Shown here one piece after another: positions 17,127-26,209 of a stretch of DNA of 64,000 nucleotides. Position numbers and translations under genes: made by a program. Under the pieces are notes generated by a model, which made no database searches, had not been told where the DNA came from, and was given only the letters and a program-made list of their open reading frames with translations. Position 1 is the first letter of the stretch. The number at the start of each line of letters is the position of its first letter. This stretch comes from Streptomyces griseofuscus (lineage in GTDB: Bacteria; Actinomycetota; Actinomycetes; Streptomycetales; Streptomycetaceae), in the NCBI RefSeq assembly GCF_014673495.1, contig NZ_CP051006.1, positions 434,001 to 498,000 of the forward strand, read 5' to 3'.

Positions 17127-18031
17127 TCCATGGCTCCCGAGGAGGCGAAGTAGTTCTTGCCGGCGCCGCTCTGGGTGGTGAACACCGAGGAGGAGTCCTG
17201 CGCGCCGGGCAGCGGCAGATGGACCGGGACCGAGGCGAGGCGGACCTGGCGGTCCTGGCCGCGCACCAGCAGGTCCTGGTAGGCGTCCCAGTCGCCGCCC
17301 GCGCACAGGTGGCGGTCGCCGGGGGCGCCGCAGCCCACGAGCGGCCAGGCGTCGGCGGCGGCGTAGTTCTGGAAGATGATCCGGCGTGAACCGGTGGAGC
17401 GGTTGGGGCCGCTGGCGTGGACGGCGCGGACGTGGTGCAGGGTGATGGACCCGGCGGGCGCGGTCAGCTGGACGGCGTTGTCGAGCATGTCCTTGATCTG
17501 GGTGTGGTCCAGGGCACCGGCGAAACGGCCGCCCTGGTTGTGGGAGTACACCTCGCCCAGGTGCGATCCGGGCACGACCAGGAGGGGCCCGTTCTCCTCG
17601 GTCATGTCGTCCAGGAGGACACCGACCGCGACGAGGGAGTCGTTGGTGTGCGGGTAGAAGCCCCAGTCCTGGTGCCACTGGATGGCGTCGCCGGTGCCGG
17701 AGGGCAGCTTCAGGTTGATCTTGCTGCCGTACAGGCGCAGGTCGTCGCCGAGGAGGTCGGCGACGATGTCGAGGATGCGGGGGTGGCGCACCGTGGCGTC
17801 GTAGACCGGGTGGTGGCGGTGGGGCGACTTGACGCGCCGCACATAGGGGCGGCCCTCGTGCTCGCCGATGTCGAGGATGCGGCGGTCGGCGTTCTCGTCG
17901 CCGGCCTGGGCGGCGAAGCTGTCGGTGACCTCGCGCAGTTCCTGGAGTTCGGAAGCGCTGAGGACGTTCTCCACCACGAGGTAGCCCTTGGCGGCGTACT
18001 GGTCGAGCTGGGTTGCGTCGAGAGCGTGCAT
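17123..18031 (-). CDS. Phytanoyl-CoA dioxygenase (PhyH) family Fe(II)/2-oxoglutarate oxygenase
   Basis: 302-residue PhyH-family oxygenase, expected to hydroxylate an unactivated carbon with O2 and 2-oxoglutarate. The facial triad is visible: HQD within IQWHQDWGFYPHTNDSLVAV, and the distal histidine in HHVRAVHASGPNRS, where the following arginine should hold 2-oxoglutarate. A double start region ends with the ATG at 18031. It is coupled to the MFS gene downstream. With citrate synthase and a PrpD-type dehydratase in the cluster, its substrate may be a tricarboxylate or an alkylated relative. Confidence 0.85.
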   Translation of the reverse strand: MHALDATQLDQYAAKGYLVVENVLSASELQELREVTDSFAAQAGDENADRRILDIGEHEGRPYVRRVKSPHRHHPVYDATVRHPRILDIVADLLGDDLRLYGSKINLKLPSGTGDAIQWHQDWGFYPHTNDSLVAVGVLLDDMTEENGPLLVVPGSHLGEVYSHNQGGRFAGALDHTQIKDMLDNAVQLTAPAGSITLHHVRAVHASGPNRSTGSRRIIFQNYAAADAWPLVGCGAPGDRHLCAGGDWDAYQDLLVRGQDRQVRLASVPVHLPLPGAQDSSSVFTTQSGAGKNYFASSGAME

Positions 18032-18230
18032 GTCTCACCTCTGCGTCAGGAAAAGAAATGCGGGGCCGGGGCGGAACGCTCCGGCGGCAGGTCGGGGCCG
18101 TGGCGGCGCGGGTGTCGTGTCGTCGCGGCGTCCTGTCGGCACGGCGTCGTGTCGGCCCCGGGATGTCGGCCCGGAGGACCGGCCCTCGGGTGGCCGGCCC
18201 CGCGGGGTGGATCAGGTCGCTGCGGGCCGG

Positions 18231-18944
18231 TCAGGCGGTGGCCGGAACGGTCAGCTGCTCCGTGAGGAAGGTCAGGGTGCGCTTCCAGGCGAGCTGGGCC
18301 TGGGTCTCGTCGTAGGTGCCGAGGAGGTTCTCGTCGTTGTGGAAGGCGTGGCCCGCCGGGTAGAACTGGAGCTCCACGGGGGCGCCGGACTGGCCGCGGA
18401 TCTGCCGGGCGAGGTCCTGTGCGCGCTCCGGCGGGGCGTAGGTGTCCTTCTCCCCGAAGTGGCCGAGGACGGCGGCCTTCATCCCGGAGAAGTCGGGGTC
18501 CTCACCGGCGAAGACGCCGTAGAAGGGGACGGCCGCGGCGATCTTCTCGCCGGCGGCCGCGGCGAGCGCGAGGACGAAGCCGCCGCCCATGCAGAACCCG
18601 ACGGTGCCCAGGGCGTCGCCCTTGACGGCCTCGTGCTCCAGGAGCCAGTCCACGGCGCCGACCAGGTCCGCGACCCCCTGTTCCAAGGGGAGGTCGCTCA
18701 TCATCTTCCCGGCCTCGTCGGAGTCGTGGGTGGTACGGCCGCCGAACAGGTCGGGCGCCAGGGCGACGAAGCCCGCCTCGGCGAGCCGGTCGGCCACATC
18801 GGCGATGTGGTCGGTCAGCCCCCACCACTCCTGGATGAGGATCACGCCGGGCCCACGGCCGGACGCGGGCAGCGCGAGGTAGGCGTGGATCTCTTTGCCG
18901 TTGCGGACGAAGTGGGTGTTCTGCCGTGCCTGGGGGGCGCTCAT
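18231..18944 (-). CDS. Dienelactone hydrolase family protein
   Basis: 237-residue alpha/beta hydrolase of the dienelactone hydrolase family. The cysteine nucleophile elbow is GFCMGGGFVLA; the aspartate is in HFGEKDTYAPPE and the histidine in YPAGHAFHNDEN, so the Cys-Asp-His triad is complete; the conserved IQEWWGLTDHIADVADRLA glutamate that restrains the cysteine is also present. It should open a lactone or anhydride. It is preceded by a good AAGGAG site and sits between the PhyH and PrpD-type genes on the same strand, about 115 bases after the latter. Confidence 0.87.
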   Translation of the reverse strand: MSAPQARQNTHFVRNGKEIHAYLALPASGRGPGVILIQEWWGLTDHIADVADRLAEAGFVALAPDLFGGRTTHDSDEAGKMMSDLPLEQGVADLVGAVDWLLEHEAVKGDALGTVGFCMGGGFVLALAAAAGEKIAAAVPFYGVFAGEDPDFSGMKAAVLGHFGEKDTYAPPERAQDLARQIRGQSGAPVELQFYPAGHAFHNDENLLGTYDETQAQLAWKRTLTFLTEQLTVPATA

Positions 18945-19059
18945 CTTCTGCGGTTCTCCTTGAAGGGGACGAGTCCGGTGGCCTGGGCGGCTTTCGGGTG
19001 TGAAGGGGGCCGGGGGCCCCGCCGGGGCGGCGGGGCGACCGCGGCCGGGCTGCGGTGTG

Positions 19060-20493
19060 TCAGCGGCTGGGCTGAAGGGCGCGCTGCACCAGCAGCGCGG
19101 ACAGCCGTCGTACGGAGTCCAGCGCGGGCAGGTCGTGGACCATCTCGCGGATGTGGGCGGCCTGTTCGCCGTCCAGGGCGTCGGTGGTGATGCGGGAGAA
19201 CTTGCCCCACACCTCGTCGCCGGTCATGGGGTTCTGCGGGGTTCCGGTGGCGTAGCGCACCCGGCGGCGGTAGGTGTGCCCGTCGGTGGTCGTCAGGGTG
19301 ACGACACCGCCCCAGTTCTCCGGGTACTCGGACTCCGCGACGGGGTCGGTCTCGACCTTCACACGGTCGGCGAAGGCGTGGAAGCGGGTGTCGGCGAGCT
19401 GTCCGTCGCTGTAGCTGTCCAGGCCGGGCAGCTCACCGTAGGCGGCCATGCCGAGGGTGAACTGGACGCTGAACTGGCCGCCGAGCGGGTCGACGGGGTG
19501 CACGATGGTGCCGACGTGCACGGCGCCGTGCGCCGACAGCCCCACCGTTACCTCGGCGATGTCGTCCGGGGCCAGGTTCTTCTGCCGCATGAGGAACTGG
19601 AATGCCTCGAGCGGGGCGTGGATGAAGTAGCAGCAGTTGTACGCCTTCAGACCCACCTTCTCGATGATGTACCGGGTGCCGAGCTGGTCGGTGAGGCGCT
19701 CGACGCTGCCCTTGTCGGCGAAGACGTTCACAAAGCCCTTCGCGCCGTCCAGGACGGTCAGGGGTCCGGTCATGCCGCGCCGGGCCAGGGCGACCGCGCG
19801 GATCCCGGCGGTGGTCGGGATCGCGGTGTGGATGCGCTTGACCGAGCCCCCGGACTGGGTGTACTCGATCAGGCCGCCGGAGAAGCTGCCCGCGATCGCC
19901 AGCGACTGGGCCAGCTCCGTCGGGTTCTGGCCGTGCAGGAGGCCCGCGGCGATCGCGGCTCCGAACGGGCCCGCCGCCGGGGGTGTGTGGTGCCCACGGC
20001 GCAGGCAGTCCGGTGAGACCGCGTGCGCGGCGCGGAGCATGACCTCCAGGCCGGCCGCGGTGGCCCGCAGCAGCTGCTCGCCGGTGGCGTCGACCTCCTC
20101 GGCCACGGCCAGCGCGACCGGGATGATGACGGCACCCGCGTGGGTCTGCACCATCTGGCAGGTGTCGTCGAAGTCCTGCCCGTGCCCGAACGTCGCGTTG
20201 GCGAACGCCGCGTGCTCGGGGTGCGTGCGCAGCCCGTGGAAGAGCACGGTCGACGATCCCGTCGCGCCGAAGTCGCGCACGTAGTCGTAGGCGGCCTCGC
20301 TCCACGGAAGCCGTGAACAGGCCAGCTGGAGACCGAGCTGGTCGATGATCAGCTTTGTGACGTAATCCTGGACGGACGATGGAATTCCATCGCGATATAT
20401 CTGATACGCGAACTCCGCGAGCGTTTCCGCCGCGGTGGCCCGGGAATCGTTCTCTGAGGGTTCTTTCCGCTGCTCCGGAATGAACACTGTCAC
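19060..20493 (-). CDS. MmgE/PrpD family dehydratase or decarboxylase
   Basis: 477-residue member of the MmgE/PrpD family, which includes 2-methylcitrate dehydratase (PrpD) and cis-aconitate decarboxylase. Family marks are GHGQDFDDTCQMVQTHAGAV, SFSGGLIEYTQSGGSVKRIH and KAYNCCYFIHAPLEA. The GTG at 20493 is chosen because it follows a GAGGGAAAGG ribosome site; upstream in-frame sequence is AT-richer promoter DNA. It has its own predicted promoter and lies downstream of the citrate synthase terminator. The likely substrate is a citrate-type acid; dehydration and decarboxylation cannot be separated from sequence alone. Confidence 0.85.
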   Translation of the reverse strand: MTVFIPEQRKEPSENDSRATAAETLAEFAYQIYRDGIPSSVQDYVTKLIIDQLGLQLACSRLPWSEAAYDYVRDFGATGSSTVLFHGLRTHPEHAAFANATFGHGQDFDDTCQMVQTHAGAVIIPVALAVAEEVDATGEQLLRATAAGLEVMLRAAHAVSPDCLRRGHHTPPAAGPFGAAIAAGLLHGQNPTELAQSLAIAGSFSGGLIEYTQSGGSVKRIHTAIPTTAGIRAVALARRGMTGPLTVLDGAKGFVNVFADKGSVERLTDQLGTRYIIEKVGLKAYNCCYFIHAPLEAFQFLMRQKNLAPDDIAEVTVGLSAHGAVHVGTIVHPVDPLGGQFSVQFTLGMAAYGELPGLDSYSDGQLADTRFHAFADRVKVETDPVAESEYPENWGGVVTLTTTDGHTYRRRVRYATGTPQNPMTGDEVWGKFSRITTDALDGEQAAHIREMVHDLPALDSVRRLSALLVQRALQPSR

Positions 20494-20577
20494 CCTTTCC
20501 CTCCCCCTGGGGGATCGACTACACCCTCGTCCCACAAAACTCACGCACTCATGGGATCTCAAAGGCGCTCGACTGAG

Positions 20578-20607
20578 ATATTCGCCGCAGGGAAAGAATC
20601 CGGTCAA
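20578..20607 (-). promoter_or_regulatory. Predicted promoter for the PrpD-DLH-PhyH-MFS genes
   Basis: Read on the minus strand: TTGACC, 18 bases, GAATAT, in a locally AT-rich stretch about 80 bases before the GTG of the MmgE/PrpD gene. The 20494-20947 gap holds no gene, so a promoter is expected here. Confidence 0.4.
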
Positions 20608-20860
20608 GGTTGATCGGCGAATCAGCATCAGCGAAAGTTGATCCATACACGAAAGCAAGAAGGCGCAGTTCCGGTACGGAGGGCCGCACAGCGGAAAGCA
20701 TCATGGAACACCATGGAAAAGAACACGAAACAAAGGCGTGCGACGAAAGAAAGAACACGGGTGCGGGGCACGGACCGTAAGACAGCCGGGATACGACGGC
20801 CGCCGAAAAGCGGAGCGGCGCGAACCGGAACGGAGCGGGATCGGCCGGGCCGGGAGAGGG

Positions 20861-20897
20861 GCTGCGCGCGCCTCTGTGAGGGAGAGACGCGCGCAGC
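20861..20897 (-). terminator. Strong hairpin after the citrate synthase gene
   Basis: GCTGCGCGCG pairs perfectly with CGCGCGCAGC; the stem continues four more pairs past one mismatch, closing a 7-base loop. It lies about 50 bases beyond the citrate synthase stop and separates that transcript from the PrpD unit. Confidence 0.65.
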
Positions 20898-20947
20898 CGT
20901 CCGTGGGGCGCCCTTCCGGCGTGCGGGGGCGCGGGTGGGGCGGTGGT

Positions 20948-22231
<1,284 letters not shown>

Positions 22232-22308
22232 CCAGGTCGTCCCCTAGTTCGTGTGTCCGTGGGCTGCGTCGGCTGTGCCGGCCGCGGTGGCTGTGGTGGC
22301 CGTGTGCC

Positions 22309-23022
22309 TCACAGCGCCACGCTCAGGCGTTTGGCCAGCGCGGCCTTGTAGGCGTCGGTGTCGAGGACCAGGCCCGGGATGACGGGCAGCAGCAGCGAGG
22401 GCGGGTAGGCGCCGTCGCGCACCAGGTAGGGCCGCTCGAAGGTGAAGTCCACGATGGTGTTCGACGGGTTGACGCCCTCGGCCTCGACATCGACGCACTC
22501 GTCGTCGCGGTTGTTGACCAGCACCGCGTCCACCGCGCCGCCGACGTCCGCGATCGCCTTCTCACGGGTGACGACGAAGTTCCCCTGCCCCGACAGGTTC
22601 GCGGAGGTCAGCGCTACCGGCCGCCCGAACACCTCCAGGAGCCGGTTCAGCGCGCAGGAGCGCTGGTACATCACCGCGACGGTGTTGGCGCCCATCGTCA
22701 TCCGCGGCGAGAACGCGTACGTGAGATCGAAGATGAACGAGATCTCCGCCGGCCAGATCCGCTTCAGTTCGGGCAGCCCGAACCCCTCGGGGAAGCCGAC
22801 ATACTTTTCCGTGTCCTCGATCCTCGGCACCGCGAGGGTCAGCGGACCGAATTTCGTGCGCTTCTTCGCCTCGAAGACGCGCGCGATCGCCTTTTCGTTC
22901 TCCGCGTCACAGATCAGCACGTAATTCGTCCGGCTAGGAACGACGACGACACCGCCGTCACCGAGAATACCCGCCACCTCGGCCAGGGAAGACTCGGATT
23001 CCTCAAGGATCAGGCCCGCCAT
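22309..23022 (-). CDS. Sua5/YciO/YrdC family protein
   Basis: 237-residue stand-alone YrdC-fold protein. The fold signature is GGVVVVPSRTNYVLICDAEN near the start and PVALTSANLSGQGNFV in the middle, the latter being the nucleotide/carbamoyl pocket. Classical members make threonylcarbamoyl-AMP for tRNA modification, but this one lacks the C-terminal Sua5 domain and sits in a metabolic cluster. It might instead activate bicarbonate or a carbamoyl group for the pathway. The ATG at 23022 follows a GGAGG site; longer starts are not needed. It is the first gene of the citrate synthase transcript. Confidence 0.8.
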   Translation of the reverse strand: MAGLILEESESSLAEVAGILGDGGVVVVPSRTNYVLICDAENEKAIARVFEAKKRTKFGPLTLAVPRIEDTEKYVGFPEGFGLPELKRIWPAEISFIFDLTYAFSPRMTMGANTVAVMYQRSCALNRLLEVFGRPVALTSANLSGQGNFVVTREKAIADVGGAVDAVLVNNRDDECVDVEAEGVNPSNTIVDFTFERPYLVRDGAYPPSLLLPVIPGLVLDTDAYKAALAKRLSVAL

Positions 23023-23395
23023 GACACCTCCATTCAAAGCCGCTGCATACGGCCGGACGCAGATCGCAGCCCGGTCTCGATCATTACCCAGTCTCCGCAG
23101 GGCCCCGCACCACGGTCAATCGTGATTAGCAAATCAATCAACATCCACAGAAACCCGAGGCGACTGCCCGGGCGCGCGGCGAAACACGAGATACGCGAAC
23201 GCGAAGCAAAGAGGCACCACGGTGAAACGGGACGTACATACACGCGGCGATACAGGACTTCGAAACCGGGCTGTGATACAGGAAGGGAAAGCGGTTGCAT
23301 GAGGCGGTGACACAAAGCGAAGGTGCGGTTACGGAGCCTTCGGATAGCATCCGCAGTCGCCGAACTCCACCGCCTGCCGCCGAGGGAACCGCCCC
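23023..23395. other. Divergent promoter region, AT-rich, no gene
   Basis: Separates the minus-strand YrdC-citrate synthase unit from the plus-strand Vgb-like gene. The stretch near 23110-23150 is strikingly AT-rich for this genome (for example GATTAGCAAATCAATCAAC), as in promoters or UP elements. I see no coding frame with family likeness and no clear palindrome. Confidence 0.5.
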
Positions 23396-24295
23396 ATGCC
23401 ACGTCGTCCGACCCCTCTGATCGCGGAATTCCCCGTGTCCGACAGGGAGGCCGGCCCTTATGGCATCACCTGCGGTCCCGACGGCGCGCTGTGGTTCACC
23501 CTGGTCCACCACGGACGGATCGGCCGCCTCACCCCCGACGGAGGCGTCACCTCCTATCAGCTCGAACTCGCTTCCGGCGGACCGTCGGTCATCACGACGG
23601 GGCCCGACGGCGCCCTGTGGTTCACCGAGTTCCGCGGTCACCGGATCGGTCGCATCACCACGACCGGGACCATCACCTCGTTCCCGCTGCTCACGCCGGA
23701 CGCGGGGCCCTTCGGCATCACCGTCGGCCCCGACGAAGCGCTGTGGTTCACCGAGGCGGGCGCCGACCGGATCGGCCGCATCACGCTCGACGGTGACATC
23801 ACCGAATTCCCTCTCCCGCTCTCGGGAGCCTTCCCGTCGGCCATCGCCAACGGCCCTGACGGCCGACTGTGGTTCACCATGAACCAGGCGAACGCGATCG
23901 GCGCCATCGGAGTCGACGGCGCGGTCACCGTCAGCCCGCTGCCCACACCGGCCGGTGCCCCGGTAGGCATCACCGCGGGCGCCGATGGTGCCATGTGGTT
24001 CGTCGAGATCGGCGCCGGCCGGGTCGGACGGATCACGCCGGACGGAGAGATCGACGAGTTCGCCCTGCCCGACCGCGCGTCCCGCCCGCACGCCATCGCG
24101 GCCGACGCCGACGGAAACTGCTGGTTCACCGAATGGGGCGCCAATCGCATCGGCCGGATCACCCCCGACGGCCGGATCGACGAGCACGACCTCCCCGGCC
24201 CGTCCTGCGAACCGCACGGCATCACCGTGGCACCGGACGGTACGGTCTGGACCGCTCTGGAGACCGGAGCGGTCGTCCGTCTCACGCCCCGCTGA
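23396..24295 (+). CDS. vgb: Virginiamycin B lyase (Vgb) homologue
   Basis: 299-residue seven-bladed beta-propeller, each blade about 42 residues with the signature GPDGALWFTE...RIGRIT (seven copies, the last degenerate). Vgb linearises streptogramin B antibiotics by eliminating across the ester bond. Blades six and seven keep RPHAIAADADG, NCWFTEWGANRIGRI and CEPHGITVAPDG, matching the catalytic His/Glu set known in staphylococcal Vgb. There is no signal peptide, so it is cytoplasmic. It is divergent from the citrate synthase unit. Actual antibiotic-inactivating activity is likely but unproven; many Streptomyces encode such homologues. Confidence 0.85.
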   Translation: MPRRPTPLIAEFPVSDREAGPYGITCGPDGALWFTLVHHGRIGRLTPDGGVTSYQLELASGGPSVITTGPDGALWFTEFRGHRIGRITTTGTITSFPLLTPDAGPFGITVGPDEALWFTEAGADRIGRITLDGDITEFPLPLSGAFPSAIANGPDGRLWFTMNQANAIGAIGVDGAVTVSPLPTPAGAPVGITAGADGAMWFVEIGAGRVGRITPDGEIDEFALPDRASRPHAIAADADGNCWFTEWGANRIGRITPDGRIDEHDLPGPSCEPHGITVAPDGTVWTALETGAVVRLTPR

Positions 24296-24383
24296 GACCC
24301 GGCCCCCGCAAGCGAGGCAGACGTGTGAGGTTCTTCCCTTGTATGCGCGGGGCGTTGGAGGTGAGCCGTTGGACCGCGACGGC

Positions 24384-25127
24384 CTAGAGCTGCGACGCCC
24401 CTCCGTCGACCGGGAACTCCGTGCCCGTCGAGAAGGTCGCGCCGAACGCCAGGTACGCCACCGCGGCGGCCACTTCCTCGGACGTCCCCAGCCGTTGCAT
24501 CGGATTGGTGCTCCGGTAGGTGTCCTTCATCGTCTCGGCGACATCGGCGGGGAGAGAACGGTCCAGGATGCCCGTGTCGGTCGGGCCGGGGCTCACGGCG
24601 TTGACGCGCACCTTCCGCGGCAGCAGTTCGCGGGCCAGAGAGCGCGTCATCGACCGCAGGGCCGCTTTGCTCGCCGAGTAGACGCTGAGCGCGTCGAGGC
24701 CCAGGACGTTCACCACCGACGTGGTGAGGACCACGCCGCTTCCCTCGCGCATCAGCGGCGCCAGCGCCTGCACGGTGAAGTACGGGCCCTTGGTGTTGAT
24801 GTCGAACAGCGCGTCGTACATCTCCTCCGTCGTCGACTCGAACGGCGCGGACGCGGTGACACCGGCGTTGACGAACAGCGCGTCCACCGCGCCGAACCGC
24901 TCCCGCACCGTGTCGGCCAGCGCCTTGATCTCCTTCAGGGACCCGGCGTCGCTGCGGACGGCGATCGCCTTGTCGCCCAGTTGCTCCAGCGCGGTGTCCA
25001 GGGTGGCTCGGGTCCGGCCGGTGATCAGTACATGCGCCCCACCGTCCGCGAACAGCCGGGCGGCGGCCAGGCCGATGCCGCTGCTTCCGCCCGTGATCAC
25101 GATCTTCTTGCCGTCATAAGTGGTCAT
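24384..25127 (-). CDS. Short-chain dehydrogenase/reductase (SDR)
   Basis: 247-residue classical SDR. The NAD(P) loop is IVITGGSSGIGLAAARLFAD; the catalytic tetrad is in FVNAGVTASAPF, LTTSVVNVLGLDALSVYSASK (Ser, Tyr, Lys), and VSPGPTDTGILD follows. Length and motifs are full. The arginine in GRTR suggests NADP(H) use. It is divergent from a LysR regulator across a 98-base gap with a palindrome, the usual arrangement for a LysR-controlled oxidoreductase. The substrate is unknown. The ATG at 25127 begins just before the fold; the upstream extension crosses the operator. Confidence 0.88.
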   Translation of the reverse strand: MTTYDGKKIVITGGSSGIGLAAARLFADGGAHVLITGRTRATLDTALEQLGDKAIAVRSDAGSLKEIKALADTVRERFGAVDALFVNAGVTASAPFESTTEEMYDALFDINTKGPYFTVQALAPLMREGSGVVLTTSVVNVLGLDALSVYSASKAALRSMTRSLARELLPRKVRVNAVSPGPTDTGILDRSLPADVAETMKDTYRSTNPMQRLGTSEEVAAAVAYLAFGATFSTGTEFPVDGGASQL

Positions 25128-25178
25128 GCCCTCAAGCCAAATGGCTGCCGGCCCCCTTGTCCAAGACCCGTTCCGTAT

Positions 25179-25205
25179 GCCGTCATGCGCGAGGTGCATG
25201 ACGGC
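25179..25205. promoter_or_regulatory. Perfect 10-bp inverted repeat, LysR operator (SDR/lysR gap)
   Basis: GCCGTCATGC, seven bases, GCATGACGGC. The inner ATGC-N7-GCAT holds the T-N11-A LysR core. It is 20 bases upstream of the LysR ATG and 52 from the SDR start, well placed for control of both. Confidence 0.65.
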
Positions 25206-25225
25206 GCGCGCCGTACGCTGGGTGG

Positions 25226-26128
25226 ATGGACGTCGATCTGCGGCTCGTGCGCTATTTCACGGTCGTGGCGGAGTACGGCAACTTCGGCCGGGCCGCCACC
25301 ACGCTGCACCTGGCGCAGCCGTCGCTGAGCCGCCAGATCCAGCGGCTGGAAGCGCAGCTCGGTGTCCGGCTCTTCGACCGCTCGCCGCAGGGCAGCAGTC
25401 TCACCGACGCCGGTCGGGCGTTCCTTCCCGGGGCCCGGACCCTGCTCCAGGACGCCGAGCGAGCCGCTCGCACGGCCAGAGCCGCCGTGCGGCCCCGTAC
25501 CGTCACCGTCGGCTGCGCCGAAGGACTGGTCATCACCGCTTGGGTGCGGGAACTGCGCCGCCGGCACCCTGAAGGCCAGGTCCGCACCCGGCATCTCGAC
25601 TGGCGGGACACGGGCGCGCTCGCCGAGGGGCGGGTCGACGCCCTCATCGCGTACAAACCCCTGCCCTTCCCCACGAACGGCTACCGGGTGGCCACGCTCC
25701 ATGAGGAACCGCGGGTGCTCGTCACCTCGGCGAGTCATCCTCTGGCGAACGAGAAAGCGATCAGCCTGCGGGCTCTGTCGGACGAGGAACTGGTGCCCTG
25801 CGCCAGCACTCCGGTGGTCTGGAGCACCCCCAAGCCGGTCGGCGACCACCCGGCGCCGCTCCAGCCCGCGAACGACGACAGCTTCGAGGACAAGCTGGAG
25901 CTCATCGCCACCGGCCACTGTGTCGCGCTCTTCCCCGCCAGTGATCGACGCGCCGCGGTACGCGAGGACATCGCCCTGGTACCCGTGCTCGACACCGATC
26001 CCTGCGAGGTCGTGCTCGTCACACGCGCCGACGACCCGAACCCGCTGCTCCGATCGCTGGAAGACGTCGCGCGTACCTTGCTCGGCAAGGTCCCCCCGCA
26101 GGAGAACAGCGCGCTGCCGGTCAGCTGA
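25226..26128 (+). CDS. LysR-family transcriptional regulator
   Basis: 300-residue LysR protein: helix-turn-helix in [20 protein letters not shown] and [20 protein letters not shown], then the effector-binding domain. It starts with ATG at 25226 behind GGGTGG. It is divergent from the SDR gene with a palindromic T-N11-A box between, so it probably regulates the SDR and itself. It ends shortly before a strong hairpin shared with the convergent citrate synthase-like gene. Confidence 0.92.
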   Translation: MDVDLRLVRYFTVVAEYGNFGRAATTLHLAQPSLSRQIQRLEAQLGVRLFDRSPQGSSLTDAGRAFLPGARTLLQDAERAARTARAAVRPRTVTVGCAEGLVITAWVRELRRRHPEGQVRTRHLDWRDTGALAEGRVDALIAYKPLPFPTNGYRVATLHEEPRVLVTSASHPLANEKAISLRALSDEELVPCASTPVVWSTPKPVGDHPAPLQPANDDSFEDKLELIATGHCVALFPASDRRAAVREDIALVPVLDTDPCEVVLVTRADDPNPLLRSLEDVARTLLGKVPPQENSALPVS

Positions 26129-26164
26129 CCCCCGCGCCGGCTCGGCCAGGGGCGGAGGGCCGTG

Positions 26165-26195
26165 CGGGCGCCGCCGTGGGGTGTGGCGGCGCCCG
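26165..26195. terminator. Bidirectional terminator hairpin
   Basis: GGGCGCCGCC pairs perfectly with GGCGGCGCCC around a 9-base loop, plus one flanking C-G pair. It lies between the convergent LysR gene and the HTH-citrate synthase gene, and so can end both transcripts. Confidence 0.7.
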
Positions 26196-26209
26196 TCGGT
26201 GAGCCGGGG

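Noticed and set aside
20549..20758. 69-codon minus-strand frame in the gap before the PrpD-type gene
   Set aside because: AT-richer promoter DNA with many Ser/Phe codons unlike local coding bias; no ribosome site.
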